DNA of 64,000 nucleotides. Source: Oreohelix idahoensis. Its lineage: Eukaryota > Mollusca > Gastropoda > Stylommatophora > Oreohelicidae. The notes under the pieces were generated by a model. The model was not told where the DNA came from, searched no databases, and was given only the letters and a program-made list of their open reading frames with translations. The first letter of the stretch is position 1, and the number at the start of each line of letters is the position of its first letter. Shown in pieces: positions 41,558-53,239 of the stretch. The stretch covers positions 537,001-601,000 of the forward strand of contig JAMPIV010014838.1 of assembly GCA_024509875.1 (NCBI GenBank). Direction: 5' to 3'. The position numbers and the translations under genes are program-made.

Positions 41558-41890
41558 GGCTACCGGTATGCTAGAACTGATATTTGGCAATGATTTGTTA
41601 TGGCGAGGAGGAGGATCACAGCAAGAGTACGGCAGATGAAGTCAGAACTTCACGTGATTCTGATTCATGTGCAGACCTCTTTACATCAGATGATGGACAG
41701 TAAGATTTTAAGGATTTTAAAATTTAATCATGTAAACTTTCATTGTAAATAAAATATAACTTTAAAGCCAAATAAATCTTGGAGTTTAAATTTAGGTAAA
41801 GGTTCACATTTTATCCTCGCCATATAAGTCGACCCCTAGTTTTGGAGAAGTTTTTTCAGGCCTTAAAATGTCAGCTTATAAGCTGCAACT
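41558..41890 (+). pseudogene. Possible pogo/Tigger-like transposase C-terminus and 3' end
   Basis: A short + frame reads EEEDHSKSTADEVRTS then DSDSCADLFTSDDGQ-stop at about 41702, an acidic tail like those closing pogo-type transposases. It is followed by AATAAA (41747) and a terminus with 'gccatataagtcgacccc' and 'cagcttataagctgcaac'. Only the end is present. The RTE inserted upstream of it. Assignment is tentative. Confidence 0.35.
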
Positions 41891-41901
41891 TACAGTATTT
41901 T

Positions 41902-42169
41902 TGGGAGCCGTGGTAGCATAGTGGTTAGTGCACTGGCTTCCTAGCTCAGTGGTCTATGGTTCGATCCCCAGATGAGGTGGGATTTTTTTTGGGCTGCAAA
42001 CGGCTCCTGGGTCGACCCAGCCCCAACTGGGTACCAGAGCAACTCTGGGAAGGTTAAGGCGGCCGGCTGATGTTGACCATGTAACCCCCCAGTGTGCTGA
42101 TGGTCAAGAAAATATGGGCCTAACACCATATTCCCAATATGCCTCAATGGGCGTGTAACGGGATCCTTT
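41902..42169 (+). mobile_element. SINE-1-like copy with a different tail
   Basis: The tRNA-like head 'gggagccgtggtagcatagt' (A box) and 'ggttcgatcccc' (B box) lead to a body including 'ggctcctgggtcgacccagc', also seen in the SINE at 3513. The end is 'gcgtgtaacgggatcctt', with no poly(A). A perfect 11-bp TSD 'tacagtatttt' lies at 41891-41901 and 42170-42180. Confidence 0.9.
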
Positions 42170-42180
42170 TACAGTATTTT

Positions 42181-43189
42181 GCATCAGATTTATTGGTAAA
42201 AGTTTATATTAACAATCATTTTCCAACATATTCCATATACATCTGAAATCTCCTGACATAATATCTCCATATTTGTTGTAAATCATTGTCTTATGTTTGA
42301 TACATTTTCATCTTTAGATAACAGAAAGTTTTGTAAGTATTGTTTGCACTTTTTGGTTTGTTCACCTCATGGTGTAGCATTGACTGAAGTAATGTAGTCT
42401 TTAATACTGACACTTACATTTACATGACTTTCTTATTATGCTGCCACATCAAATATTTATCTCATAATATTTTAGTGTGTATAATCTGCTTTATATTTCT
42501 TTGAGTGTAATGTTAGACGTGGCAGACGCAAACAAACTTTTTGGTTGAAGCTAATTCTTGCTTTTTAGACGTATCATATTTTGTTATTCTGTAATATCAT
42601 ATTAGGTTTACACTGCTGCTTTTATTTTCATGCACATGGGAGATTCTACATTAATAGTTTTAAACATATACTAGCATGCTATGGCTGTATTCTCTGTTCT
42701 GTAGAGAAGCTCTTAAACTTGTGTTTGTGGAAGAAAGAGTTGGTACGTAATGGTTACTTTCATAATTGCTTCAAGCTGGCGGCATGGATAAAAACCAGGA
42801 GTGAAGTCGAGACAAAGGTGGAGTGGGTTTAATTCCTAGCGCAGGCGGGGAAAAAAGAAAGCTGGAGGCTGATACTTGGGAGTCATGACCCAAGAGGGCC
42901 TGCTGCCATTGGAGTGTAAAGGAGATAAAAGGGCTGAAACATGTGTCAGACAGGGGTGGGGGAGGGACTACTTCCTACTTCTGATGATCAGATTGCCTAA
43001 TGTTGTAATGCTCTGTATAGTTTCCTATTAAGTATGAATATTGATTGGTGTTATACTGTAGTTTTGTATACTGTTATGTGCTCTGATACTTTGTAGTAAA
43101 CTTGTGTTTATACTTCTAGGTGGGTGACAGTAATAATTATGGCATTTAGGTGGTAGGATCATACATTAGTAGAATCAGCTTGCGGGGGC
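42181..43189. other. Intergenic, nothing recognised
   Basis: AT-rich sequence. The open frame near 42581-42832 shows no domain, no splice support and no codon bias. Nothing else stands out. Confidence 0.4.
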
Positions 43190-43860
43190 AGATTGTTGTT
43201 GTTTAATTAGGGCTGCTGAGGTTTTCTGTCTTTTGCAACAAATATCAAGTTGATTTCCTTGGCATTATCTACAGTGTTGATCTAGTGTTTGCCCATGGCT
43301 TTTCTGCCATCTTGCAACATGTTGAATTGGAGTCAGAGTTTCAGTTTCTATCCCAGATATTCTACACTTGCTTGGCATGCATTTAAAGGATCCTCACATC
43401 TGATTTTATGCTAGCATACTTTGTATTACTTGCCATCCGGGCGTTCTGTTCAAATATGCAGGGCTAAAATACTGTGCTCAAGTTATGGGCTGTCCAGAGC
43501 CACTTTCCAGCTACCCTCACCTGTCATTCATCCTATGTGGAATCCCCATGCATGCAGTCGACCAGGTAAAAGCTGCAGTTATGTCTGGGGCTTGAGTTGA
43601 TTCCTCCAAGCTTAGTGTGCAATGCTGGGTTCTCAGCATGTTACACCAAGCAGGAATCGTGGTGTGGAGACATTTTGGTGCAGCTAATCAATCCATGAGC
43701 ATTGGCCTGGTAACTCAACAATCCAGAGATTGCCTATTTCCAGGATGCGCTGCGTGGAGGTGCTTCAAAGTCTTGGTTAGTGCTCTAACCCTTGAATTCA
43801 TGCATGAGCAGTGTGAATTTCTTTGCATCCCTCAGGGATAGTTCAACATATGCAAGATTT
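43190..43860 (+). repeat. MOL650 repeat copy
   Basis: It starts 'attgttgttgtttaattagg', then 'gctgctgaggttttctgtc', 'ggctaaaatactgtgctcaa', 'agagccactttcc', 'gcatgcagtcgaccaggtaa' and 'gtgcaatgctgggttctcag'. The last ~200 bp diverge from the copy at 56556. No ORF is shared between copies. Confidence 0.75.
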
Positions 43861-44129
43861 TTTTTTCCCCTTATGAAAAAAGCAGTTTCCACACTGAGGA
43901 ACATTGTATGACTTTGTCTAACAATTTATTTATGTATCTGCATGCGTAAGAGTTTGTCTGACTTGTGTAAAAGAAGTAACAGCTGCTCTGTAAGATGGCA
44001 GGCTTGTCTATTTGACTATTTATATGCAACAGTCATATATTTTTGTTGGTTTGTCCTGACTGAAGCTGACTTTCCATTACCAGAGAATTTAATGAAATAG
44101 GAGATCTGAGTTATATTCACTGATGTTAC

Positions 44130-44470
44130 AGACTTTCATAAATGGGTGCTGGTGTAGAACAAAAGGATTGAAACGCTATGACAAGATCATAAATGTAGAA
44201 CTGATGGCAAGAACTAGACAGGTGCCAGTGGAGCATGAGATGAGAAGAAGATGCTGGAGATGGATAGGACACACACAATGATGAAACCTGTTGATAGCAT
44301 TACAAAGTAGTTCTTGTTCTGGATTCTCCAGGGTAAGAGAGGTAGAGGAAGACCAAAAGAGACATGGAGAAGAGAGTGGAGATTGACATGAAATTGGTAA
44401 AGGAGACATGGAAAGATCTTGAGTAGATGGAACAAGATTGTAGAAAACTGAGGGGTAATGATGAATGAAT
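44130..44470 (+). pseudogene. RTE-A, 3' fragment
   Basis: Matches 41175-41546: 'cagactttcataaatgggtg', 'gatggataggacacacac', 'gttgatagcattacaaag' and 'ggtagaggaagacca'. It ends 'gatgaatgaatt', the RTE tail. Out of frame in several places. Confidence 0.85.
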
Positions 44471-46065
44471 TGTCTTCACTGACAAAAAAATCTGAAAGAA
44501 TGTCTTAGTTATAACAAAATGTTACAGAGCCATTCAGTGGGGACTGTAGGTCAGACAGTTTATCTATCAGGTTCAAGCACTGTTAGGTCAAACAGTAGCA
44601 TGAGTCATTTGTATATGTGAACATTAAGATTGAAATGATTGAGGAGATCACAGGAAAAGAGGACTTGAAGTTGTTGAAACATACTAGGAAAGTGACTTAA
44701 TGGTACATAATTCCACCCAATTTGACCACAAATGCCATTAGATCTTCCCTAGTGGCAAAAATGTTAACAGAATGAAGAGATAAAGTTGGATCAATTCTGA
44801 CATTGCCCTTGCATGTTTCTGAGGAAGGTTTTAAGTGATATGCCAAACAGAGCTGCTCTGTGGGTATCAGTTTATCTTACTGAACTAATCTGTCTTGGAG
44901 TTTATGGTAGAAAATACACCTCCATTGGATTCTTCTTTAGCACATGCACAGGTTAAGTAGATGATACTCGATTGCTCACTGGTCTGATCTGCTTCAATTT
45001 TAAATGGGAGGAACTGGAAGTGCTGCTTAATATTTTTCTTTTTAAATGCACTGTTTGGTTGCAAATTCTTGAGAAATGGAACAGCAGGAATATAATAATA
45101 ATAAAGTGTCATATAATAGGAATCATTGACTTGATAACAACATTCCAAAACCACTTTGCCTTTCTCATATCAAATTTAGCATTTGACAGAATGACCTTCA
45201 TCCTTTCATCTTTTCTTGTACTGTTCAAATGACAAAAAAATGCATTGTATATTGAAACAACCCTCATACACGTTATGTGTTATTTGTCAGCATTTAAAAA
45301 ATAATTTTAATGCTTATTTGTTATTTTTAATCTGATGCATTTATGTATAATTTAAAACTTTAAAAAAAAATTGCTTTAGTTTTGCATGTTTGTTTGTGAA
45401 ATTATATAACAACAACAGTGAATCTGTTTTATGAAGTTGCTTCCAAAGCTTTAACTGCATTAACATCACAAGCAGTAATGCTGAAAGCTATTTGTTATTG
45501 TGTAGAGATTACTTACCAGTGTGCTTAGCCTGACAGATTATTCAGTACTCCTTTATTTCTAAATCAAAACAGCATTGATCTTCAGGACTTCTTTTATTTT
45601 AAAATGATATCTACAGCATTAATCTACTGTTACCTTTTGTTCTTTCTCTAGCAGCCTGGGATACCAGTGACTAACTTGAACTTTATTTTATTTACTGCAT
45701 GATCAGAACCAAAACCTGCATGAGTTGTTTTGCTTGTTTTGTTTTTTGGTGGTGAGCTGCAAACCTTTGTATAATGTGAATTAAGGAGCATTTTTGTGTG
45801 CATGATTTATAATTATTAATATTTACATTTATGAAGGCTTCCAACATTCGATGAACACAAAAGTCAATGCTCAAGAGTAAGGTGTCTTTTTTTTTATGTT
45901 CAAGAGAAGTAAGTTAGAAGACAAACTATGTTTAGAAGGATTGGAAGTTCTAATGGGAGTGTTTCAGGTATTTCTGTACTAGTATTCCATCATTCTTATT
46001 GGTGTTTTTAATTGTGTAGGTCAAGTTTCCTATAACTGTTAAAATACAGAGAAATTCATTCATTT
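44471..46065. other. Intergenic, nothing recognised
   Basis: AT-rich with homopolymer runs. Open frames at 44885-45232 on both strands have no recognisable motif. Confidence 0.4.
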
Positions 46066-46069
46066 ATCA

Positions 46070-46315
46070 TCAAGTAACATGTTTAGTGGCGTAGGAGATC
46101 ATGTCTCTCCACAACTTCCTGTTTCCAGTACAATTTATCAATTCTCTTGTTGACCTCCTTCCATGCCACGATGTCAAACTGTCCAGTATTTGCTCTCTTT
46201 GTCTTCCTCTATCTCTTTTTCCTTCAACCTTACCTGTTGTTACGATATATTCCAGCTTTCCTCTTCTCATAACATGACCCAAAAAAGTCAGTCTTTCTGT
46301 GAATGAAGCATTCTA
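46070..46315 (-). pseudogene. LINE-B, 3' fragment
   Basis: The minus strand reads MGHVMRRGKLEYIVTTGK, EGKRDRGRQREQILD and KLWRDMISYATKHVT-stop, nearly identical to the C-terminus of the copy at 48195-48855. It is cut on its 5' side. Confidence 0.85.
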
Positions 46316-46354
46316 ACCTTTGTGAGCATCTGGTGTTGGAGAAGACAACAGTAT

Positions 46355-48185
46355 CATGTGGGATATCTTGGGATATCTAAGAAATCAGGAAATAAGAGAC
46401 AAATTTTCAGTCATAGTATCCAACAAATACCAAGTACTCCAACAGCTGGAAGATGAAGCAGATACCGAAGACCACTGCAGAGGAAGCTGCAGCCAAAGGA
46501 AATATGAGGGACCTGTACAACAATACAAAGAAGCTAACAGGGAAATATAAACAAGCAAATGGCCTCATAAAAGATAATAATGGAAAATTGCTTAGTAATA
46601 TACAAGAACAAATAAAGAGATGGACAGAACATTTTGAGGAACTTCTCAGTAAACCAGCTCCAACTAATCCCCCAGACATCCAGCCAGCAGAAGAGGAGCT
46701 ACAAATCAGCTGTGAACCAAGTAGAGAAGAAATAAAGAAAGCCATTAAGTTTCTGAAAGATGGAAAAGCAGCTGGTCCAGATGGCATTCCAGCAGAGAAC
46801 ATCAAAACAGATATTGATACGTCTACAGAGATATTATACAAACTACTTGGCAAAGTCTGGGAGAGAGAGGAAATACCAGCAGAATGGAAGGTAGGTTATC
46901 TGGTCAAGTTGCCTAAGAGGGGAAATTTACAAGAGTGCATTAATTTTAGAGGAATAATGTTACCATCAGTGCCAGGAAAAGTATTAAACAGAATCATCCT
47001 TGAGAGATTAAAAGAGTCGATAGACAAGAAATTGAGAGATGAACAAGCAGGTTTTCGACAAAACAGATCATGTACAGACCAGATAGCCACTTTGAGAATA
47101 ATAGTTGAACAAAGTCTGGAATGGAATTCACCACTATACATCGGATTTGTGGACTACGAAAAAGCATTTGACAGTGTGGACAGAGAATCACTTTGGAAAT
47201 TGATGAGGCATTATGGAGTTCCCATGAAGATCATTAACTTAATAAAGAAGACCTATGAAGACATGACATGCAGAGTTCTTCATGAAGGACAACTTACAGA
47301 ACTGTTTAGGATTAGAACGAGAGTGAGACAGGGATGCCTCTTGTCTCCATTTCTTTTCTTACTAGCAATAGATTGGGTTATGAAAACATCGACATCACAC
47401 AACAGAAATGGAATCCAGTGGAATCTGACTAAATAGCTTGATGATCTAGATTTTGCAGATGACTTGGCTGTTCTGTCCTATAACCATAATCAGATGCCAG
47501 ACAAAACGAAAATACTCGATGAGAGGTCACAACAAGTGGTCCTGAAAATACACAGGGAAAAGACAAAGATTATGAGAATAAATGCAAGAAATGATAACAA
47601 TGGTTGAACTTGAAGAAAAACCACTAAAAGATGTAGAATCGTACACATATCTTGGCAGCAATATAGACAAAGTTGGAGGGACAGACAGTGGTATCAAAAT
47701 AAGAATACAAAAAGCAAGAGAAGCTTTCATTGCATTGGGAAACAAGAGAAATCAAAGTCCAACACGAAAATAAGAATCTTCAACTCAAATGTCAAGTCAG
47801 TCCTATTGTATGGCTCTGAGACATGGAGAGCAACAAAAAACAACAGCCAAAAAGCAACAGACTTTTATAAACGGGTGCTTGCTTAGAATAGAAGAACTGA
47901 AATGCTTTGACAAAGTCATAAATGTGGAATTGATAACAAGAACCAGAGAAGTGCCGGTAGAACAAGAGTTGAGAAGAAGACGCTGGAGATGGATAGGACA
48001 CATTGAGGAGACCTGTTGATAGCATTACAAGGCATTTCTTGTTCTGGAATCCACAGGGAAAGAGAGGCAGAGGTAGACAAAAAAACACATGGAGAAGAGA
48101 GCTGGATACAGAGGTGAAAATAATGAGGAAAACATGGAAAGAGCTTGAGCAGATGCTCCTTGGGGAGCTAAAGGATATTGATTGA
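46355..48185 (+). pseudogene. RTE-A, 5'-truncated copy with open RT region
   Basis: A 327-codon frame at 46453-47436 carries [40 protein letters not shown] and [18 protein letters not shown]. It ends in a TAG just before the catalytic [11 protein letters not shown] stretch, which is intact beyond the stop (about 47437-47475). Later frames (47582-47773, 47789-48019, 48003-48185) continue the thumb and C-terminus. The linker has a deletion between about 46470 and 46490 relative to 39545. It lies between two minus-strand LINE-B copies. Confidence 0.9.
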
Positions 48186-48194
48186 TTGAAGTAC

Positions 48195-48860
48195 CATGCC
48201 TAGTGGAGTAGGAGATCATGTCTCTCCACAACTTCCTGTTTTCAGTACAATTTATCAATTCTGTTGTTGACCTCCTTCCATGCCACGATGTCAAACTGTC
48301 CAATATTTGCACACTTTGTCTTCCTCTATCTCTTTTTCCTTCAACCTTACCTGTTGTTACGATATATTCCAGCTTTCCTCTTCTCATAACATGCCCAAAA
48401 AAAGTGATTAACTTCTTTCTAACTTGTGAAATAAGTTTCCTTTGGGCATTGGCCTCTTTCAGGACATCCTCATTACTCTTTTTGTCTGTCCAAAATATTT
48501 GTAACATTCTTCTGTAAAACCACATCTCTGTGGCCTCTAGTGATTTTCCTACTTGTTTACTAATTGTCCATGACTCACTCCCATATGTCAAGACTGGTTC
48601 TGTATAACACTGAAGAACTCTCTTTCTTACCTCCATTGACAAAGAATTGTTGCATAAAATACTCTTCATTTTATAGAATGCTGTTTTTGCCTGAGCTATT
48701 CTGCTCTTCACTTCTGAGATGTGTCTTCCGTTTGTTGTTATTAATGTGCCTAGGTATTTGAATTCAAATTCATTAATAAAGCTATATAATTTGAATGCCA
48801 TATTTTCTGGCTTGACCTGAAATATGTTTATGAAATAACTGAAGAGAGTACACATTTTTT
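48195..48860 (-). pseudogene. LINE-B, RT thumb and C-terminus
   Basis: The minus frame includes EFKYLGTLITTNGRHISEVK, AFYKMKSILCNN, RVLQCYTEPVLTYGSESWT, EMWFYRRMLQIFWTD, FGHVMRRGKLEYIV and LTSWHGRRSTTELIN. This is the conserved thumb and C-terminal region of a non-LTR RT, in one open frame from about 48855 to the family's end near 48200. The palm and endonuclease are absent (5' truncation). Confidence 0.9.
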
Positions 48861-49553
48861 TTTAAAGTGAAAGTTATAGTCCATGGAACTGATGAACTGC
48901 TTCACTTCCCACAGTTAGACCAAATAAACTCTTCATAACAGCTGAATAACCAATAAGCTCCACACATTCTTGATGATTTGAAAATGTTCTAGGAACTGAT
49001 GATCCATAGAACTTCCAGTGGCTAAACCAAATGCATTTGATGACTTGTGATGCTCCACACAAAGTGTAACAATTGTTGCTGCATTTCTTATAACAGCCCT
49101 CCTAATATCTGCACATTGCTTCACACAACATACTATCATTACACCACTTACAGTTGTTAACTTTTAAATAAATATATAAAAATTTTGCTTCGTTTTGGCC
49201 AGGTATGCTCCTTTCAACCTAGACACAAGGTCTGTCGCTTATTATTAGGGCGCATTTCCAAATATAAAAAACCATACAGTCTGGTTGTACAGACATTTTT
49301 ATGAATTAAGTACTTACAAACTCCACACAACTTATCAACTTCTTTTCTCCAAGTATGCACAGAGTATAGTTGTTTCTCCTTGTGTGAGATCATTCATTCC
49401 AACTTCGTCCACTCACTCTGTGCTCTTATTCTCCTGCGCTGACTTGTATCCATATTTCTCTAGAACTTATTCTTTATGTCACTGTTTGCAGTAACCTGTA
49501 ATAGAGCTAGGTTTTTCTGTTATTAATTATCCTTTTCTGTTATTTTTGTTTGT
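48861..49553. other. Intergenic, nothing recognised
   Basis: No gene or repeat was identified. Several short frames on both strands lack motifs. Confidence 0.4.
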
Positions 49554-50221
49554 TTAGACCTCAGTAGTGGATATAATGGCTGCTGTGACTCTTCCTTTAA
49601 AATTTTTTTTATGTAAGCGATGCCTCTTAGGTTACAAGTTATCACCTAGCTCTGGGCTCGGCTTTGACAGTATTTGTGTGAGTGATGTACTCTAACATTT
49701 GTGAGCATCTGGTTTTGGAGAAGAAATTGGACATAATATATTTTTGATAGTAGTTGTTGGGTCAAGCCTTGGCCATACTGTTTTGTTTCCTTGTATTTAA
49801 CTACCATTTTGAGCCTGTGAATGTTTGATTTGTTCCATTTTCTTATGGAACAAATAGTCTTGGACCTTCTGCAAGCCATGGAGTTGTGATCTGGGGAAGA
49901 CCTAAGTGGCTTATATAACGGCTGCTGTGGCTCTAATAAACTATTTCTTTACATAAGAGATGCATCTAAGATTACATGTTATCACCTAGCTCTGGGCTTG
50001 ACTTTGGAAACATTTATGTGAATGATGCATTTCAGTATTTGTGAGAATCAGATGTTGGAGAATAAATTTGACATGATATATTTGTGATAACCATTGTTAA
50101 GCCAAGGTCATAACATGTATGTTCAGTTACAATTTTAAGCCTGTGAATAAATGTTTGATTTGTTCCATTTTCTTATAGAAATAGACTTGGACCATCTGCA
50201 AGCCATGGAGTGATCTGTCTG
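49554..50221. repeat. Tandem duplication, ~345-bp unit, two copies
   Basis: Units 49554-49898 and 49899-50221 share 'ggctgctgtg.ctct', 'gttatcacctagctctgggc', 'cctgtgaatgtttgatttgt' (the second with a small insertion), 'tccattttcttat' and 'ctgcaagccatggag'. Divergence is about 15-20% by eye. A related fragment ('gtgagcatctggtgttggag') lies at 46322. Confidence 0.75.
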
Positions 50222-50329
50222 GTAATGAAATCAGCCTACACTGAACATGTATTATGTAATTGTGGTTGTGGTTTTCATATTTTCAAAGTATGATTATTTT
50301 TTTTTTGACATCATAATCTTGCATGAATA

Positions 50330-51545
50330 TTCCATAGTTCTTGATCACATGCAGATCTCTATGTTAAACTGTGTTAATGTTCAGTGGTATCTCGATCACG
50401 CTTAGCTCTGTACTCTAAACTGAATGTTTAATGGTATCTTGATTACACTAGGTCAGTAATCTAAACTGTATGAATGTTTGTGGTATCTTGATCACAATAG
50501 GTCACTAATCTAAGCTGTATGAATGTTAGTGGTATCTTGAATACATGCAGATCTCTATGTTAAACTGTGTTAATGTTTAGTGGTATCTCGATCACACTTA
50601 GATTTTACTCCAAACTATGAATGTTAGTGGTATCATGATTACACTACGTCAGTAATCTAAACCATATGAATATTAATGGTATCATGATTACACTAGGTCA
50701 GTAGTCTAAACTGTATGAATGTTTATGGTATCTTGATTACACTAGGTCAGTAATCTAAACTGTATGAATGTTAATGGTACTACAAACTGTATGAACCATA
50801 TGAATATTAATGATATCATAATTACACTAGGTCAGTAGTCTAAAATGTATGAATGTTTATGGTATCTTGATTATACTTGGTCAGTAATCTAAACTGTATG
50901 AATATTAATGGTACTTCAAACTGTATGAATGTTAATGGTATCTTCACTAGGTCAGTAATCTTAACTGATTAATGTTAATGGTATTATGATTACACTAGGT
51001 CTGTACTACAAACTGTATGAATGTTAATGGTATCATGATTACAGTAGGTCTGTACCACAAACTGTATGAATGTTAATGGTATCATGATTACACTAGGTCT
51101 GTACCATAAACAGTATGAATGTTAATCGTATCATGATTACACTAGGTCTGTATCACAAACTGTATGAATGTTAATGGTACCACAGACTGTATGAATGTTA
51201 ATGGTATCATGATTACACTAGGTCTGTCCTACAAACTGTATGAATGTTAATGGTATCATGATTACACTAGGTCTGTACCACAAACTGTATGAATGTTAAT
51301 GGTATCATGATTACACTAGGTCTGTACCATAAACGGTATGAATGTTAATGGTATCATGATTACACTAGGTCTGTATTACAAACTGTATGAATGTTAATGG
51401 TATCATGATTACACTAGGTCTGTACCACAAACTGTAAGAATGTTAATAGTATCATGATTACACTAGGTCTGTACTACAAACTGTATGAATGTTAATGGTA
51501 TCATGATTCTGTACTACAAACTTTATGAATGTTTAATAATGTTCT
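50330..51545. repeat. Minisatellite, 49-bp unit, >20 copies
   Basis: The unit is 'ctgtatgaatgttaatggta', 'tcatgattacactaggtctg', 'taccacaaa'. Copies in 50960-51520 are nearly identical (about 12 units, two with internal deletions). Those in 50330-50960 are shorter and diverged. Stray degenerate units occur at 51540-51600 and 52935-53010, so the array was once wider. Confidence 0.92.
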
Positions 51546-51594
51546 TTCTTATATAGACTGTGTTTTAAAACTTGTAAATATTTAATAGTGTCAT

Positions 51595-52140
51595 GTAGAT
51601 CATCATTCTGAGATTTTCTCAGAGCTGATAAGTAGATTAAAGCAGCATTCAGTAAAATGAAAAGTATTTTATGCAACAACTGTTTGTCAGTGGAAGTAAG
51701 AAAGAGAGTTTCTCAAGTGTTATAAAGAACTAATCCTAATATATGGAAGTGAGTCATGGACAATTAGTAAACAAGCAGGAAAAGAGGCCACAGAGATGTG
51801 GTTTTAGAGAAGAATGTTAAAAATACCAAGGACAACTTAAGAATAATGTGGATGTCCTGACAGATGTCACAGTGCAAAGGAAACTGATTAAATACATGAG
51901 AAGGAAACACTGATTATTCACTTTAGAAGGAAGCTATCCACTTTCGTAAGCTGGAATATATTATGACAACAGGAAAGATTGATGGATAAAGATATAGTGG
52001 ACAGAAAAGAGAGAAGATAGTAGACAGTTTGACATCATGGCATGAAAGGAGGTCAACAACAGAATTGATAATCCGTTCTGGAGGACAGGAAGTTGTAAAG
52101 AGACTTCATCACTTATGCCAGCAGGCACAGTGCTTTGAAG
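51595..52140 (+). pseudogene. LINE-B, degenerate 3' fragment
   Basis: The + strand follows the LINE-B order: 'gcagcattcagtaaaatgaa', 'ctaatatatggaagtgagtc' (YGSES), 'gagatgtggtttta' (EMWF), 'ttgacatcatggcatgaaag' (LTSWH). Stops and indels are throughout. Confidence 0.8.
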
Positions 52141-52389
52141 GTGAAGATTGTATGTGACGCATTCTTACAAAATCAAAAGCGTGTCAACATATTTGATTTA
52201 GAGAACAGCAAGAAATTTTTAATTCAGTGAAATAAACAGATTTTGAGATATATGTATATTTTATAGAACTTCAGCTGAATACGTTTACATGCAACAGACA
52301 CTGTTATCAAATGTCAATATGGTACTAGATGTTAAATCAGTTGTTTTTTTATTTTTGTCTTTTTTTTTCAGAATTTGACATTTCACACA

Positions 52390-52710
52390 TTGACTACCCT
52401 TCAGCTCCCCAAGGAAAATAGGCCTTCAACAGATTTGTGCCAGGTCCTCCCGTCTTGTGCTATTCACTCATGGTCTTTTCCTGCCTTCTTTATCTCGTTT
52501 CTGTCCTTTTCTCTTCTTCATGTGTTTTATTTATCTTCCTCTACCTCTTACCATGGAATTCCAAAAGAAAGTCTGCCATCTAATGCTATCAGCAGGTTTC
52601 CTCAATGTCAGTCCTTTCTAATACCAGCGTCTTCTGTACCACTGGCACCTGTCTGGTTCTTGTCATCAGTTTCATATTGGTCATCCTGTCATTTCACACA
52701 TGGTGCCTTC
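52390..52710 (-). pseudogene. RTE-A, degenerate 3' fragment
   Basis: The reverse complement of the RTE-A 3' end is recognisable by 'ggccttcaacagatttgtgc' at 52421, 'aatgctatcagcaggtttcc' and 'ccactggcacctgtctggtt'. No frame is kept. Confidence 0.8.
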
Positions 52711-53239
52711 AGACATGCACAACTTTTCACTAATTTTTTTTCTCTATAATAGCTAGGGACTTTGAAAGATCTTTCTTGTGATATGAACATCCCAGAATGC
52801 CAGCATGTTAGAGCTTTTGTGAGAACACATCACTTGTGTTGGTTTTTACTTGAAACTTGTGAATCTTCTAATAGTTTTCTGATGCTCACCTTCTCAGTCT
52901 GCAGGAGTGTGTGAATGTGCTTAGTGAAGCCTTGTTGATTACATACAGATCTGTACTCTGAGCAGTGTGAATATTTAGTGGTGTCTTAAAGATCACATAT
53001 AGATTATATACTATACCTGCATTGGTGTGACTGAGATAAGATGTTTATTGAATTTTATGTGTATACAAAGAATGCTAGACATTTAAAAAAAAAATCCTGT
53101 GTGATTCTTCTTTTATTAATAAATTTGAAAAGAGCAGTCCTCATACGAGGCTATCACTGTTTTAAGGACTTTACAAATGAAAACTACATCACAATGGTAC
53201 TTCATTAACCAACTGCTTCATTCGCTTGCCACCAAAACT

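Noticed and set aside
42581..42832. Possible small secreted or membrane protein
   Set aside because: No splice or codon support, no recognisable signal peptide and no homologous motif.
43617..43841. 74-codon open frame
   Set aside because: It lies within a MOL650 repeat copy and is not conserved in the other copies.
50330..51545. CRISPR-like array
   Set aside because: The units are contiguous 49-bp tandem repeats with no unique spacers, in a eukaryotic context, so it is a minisatellite.
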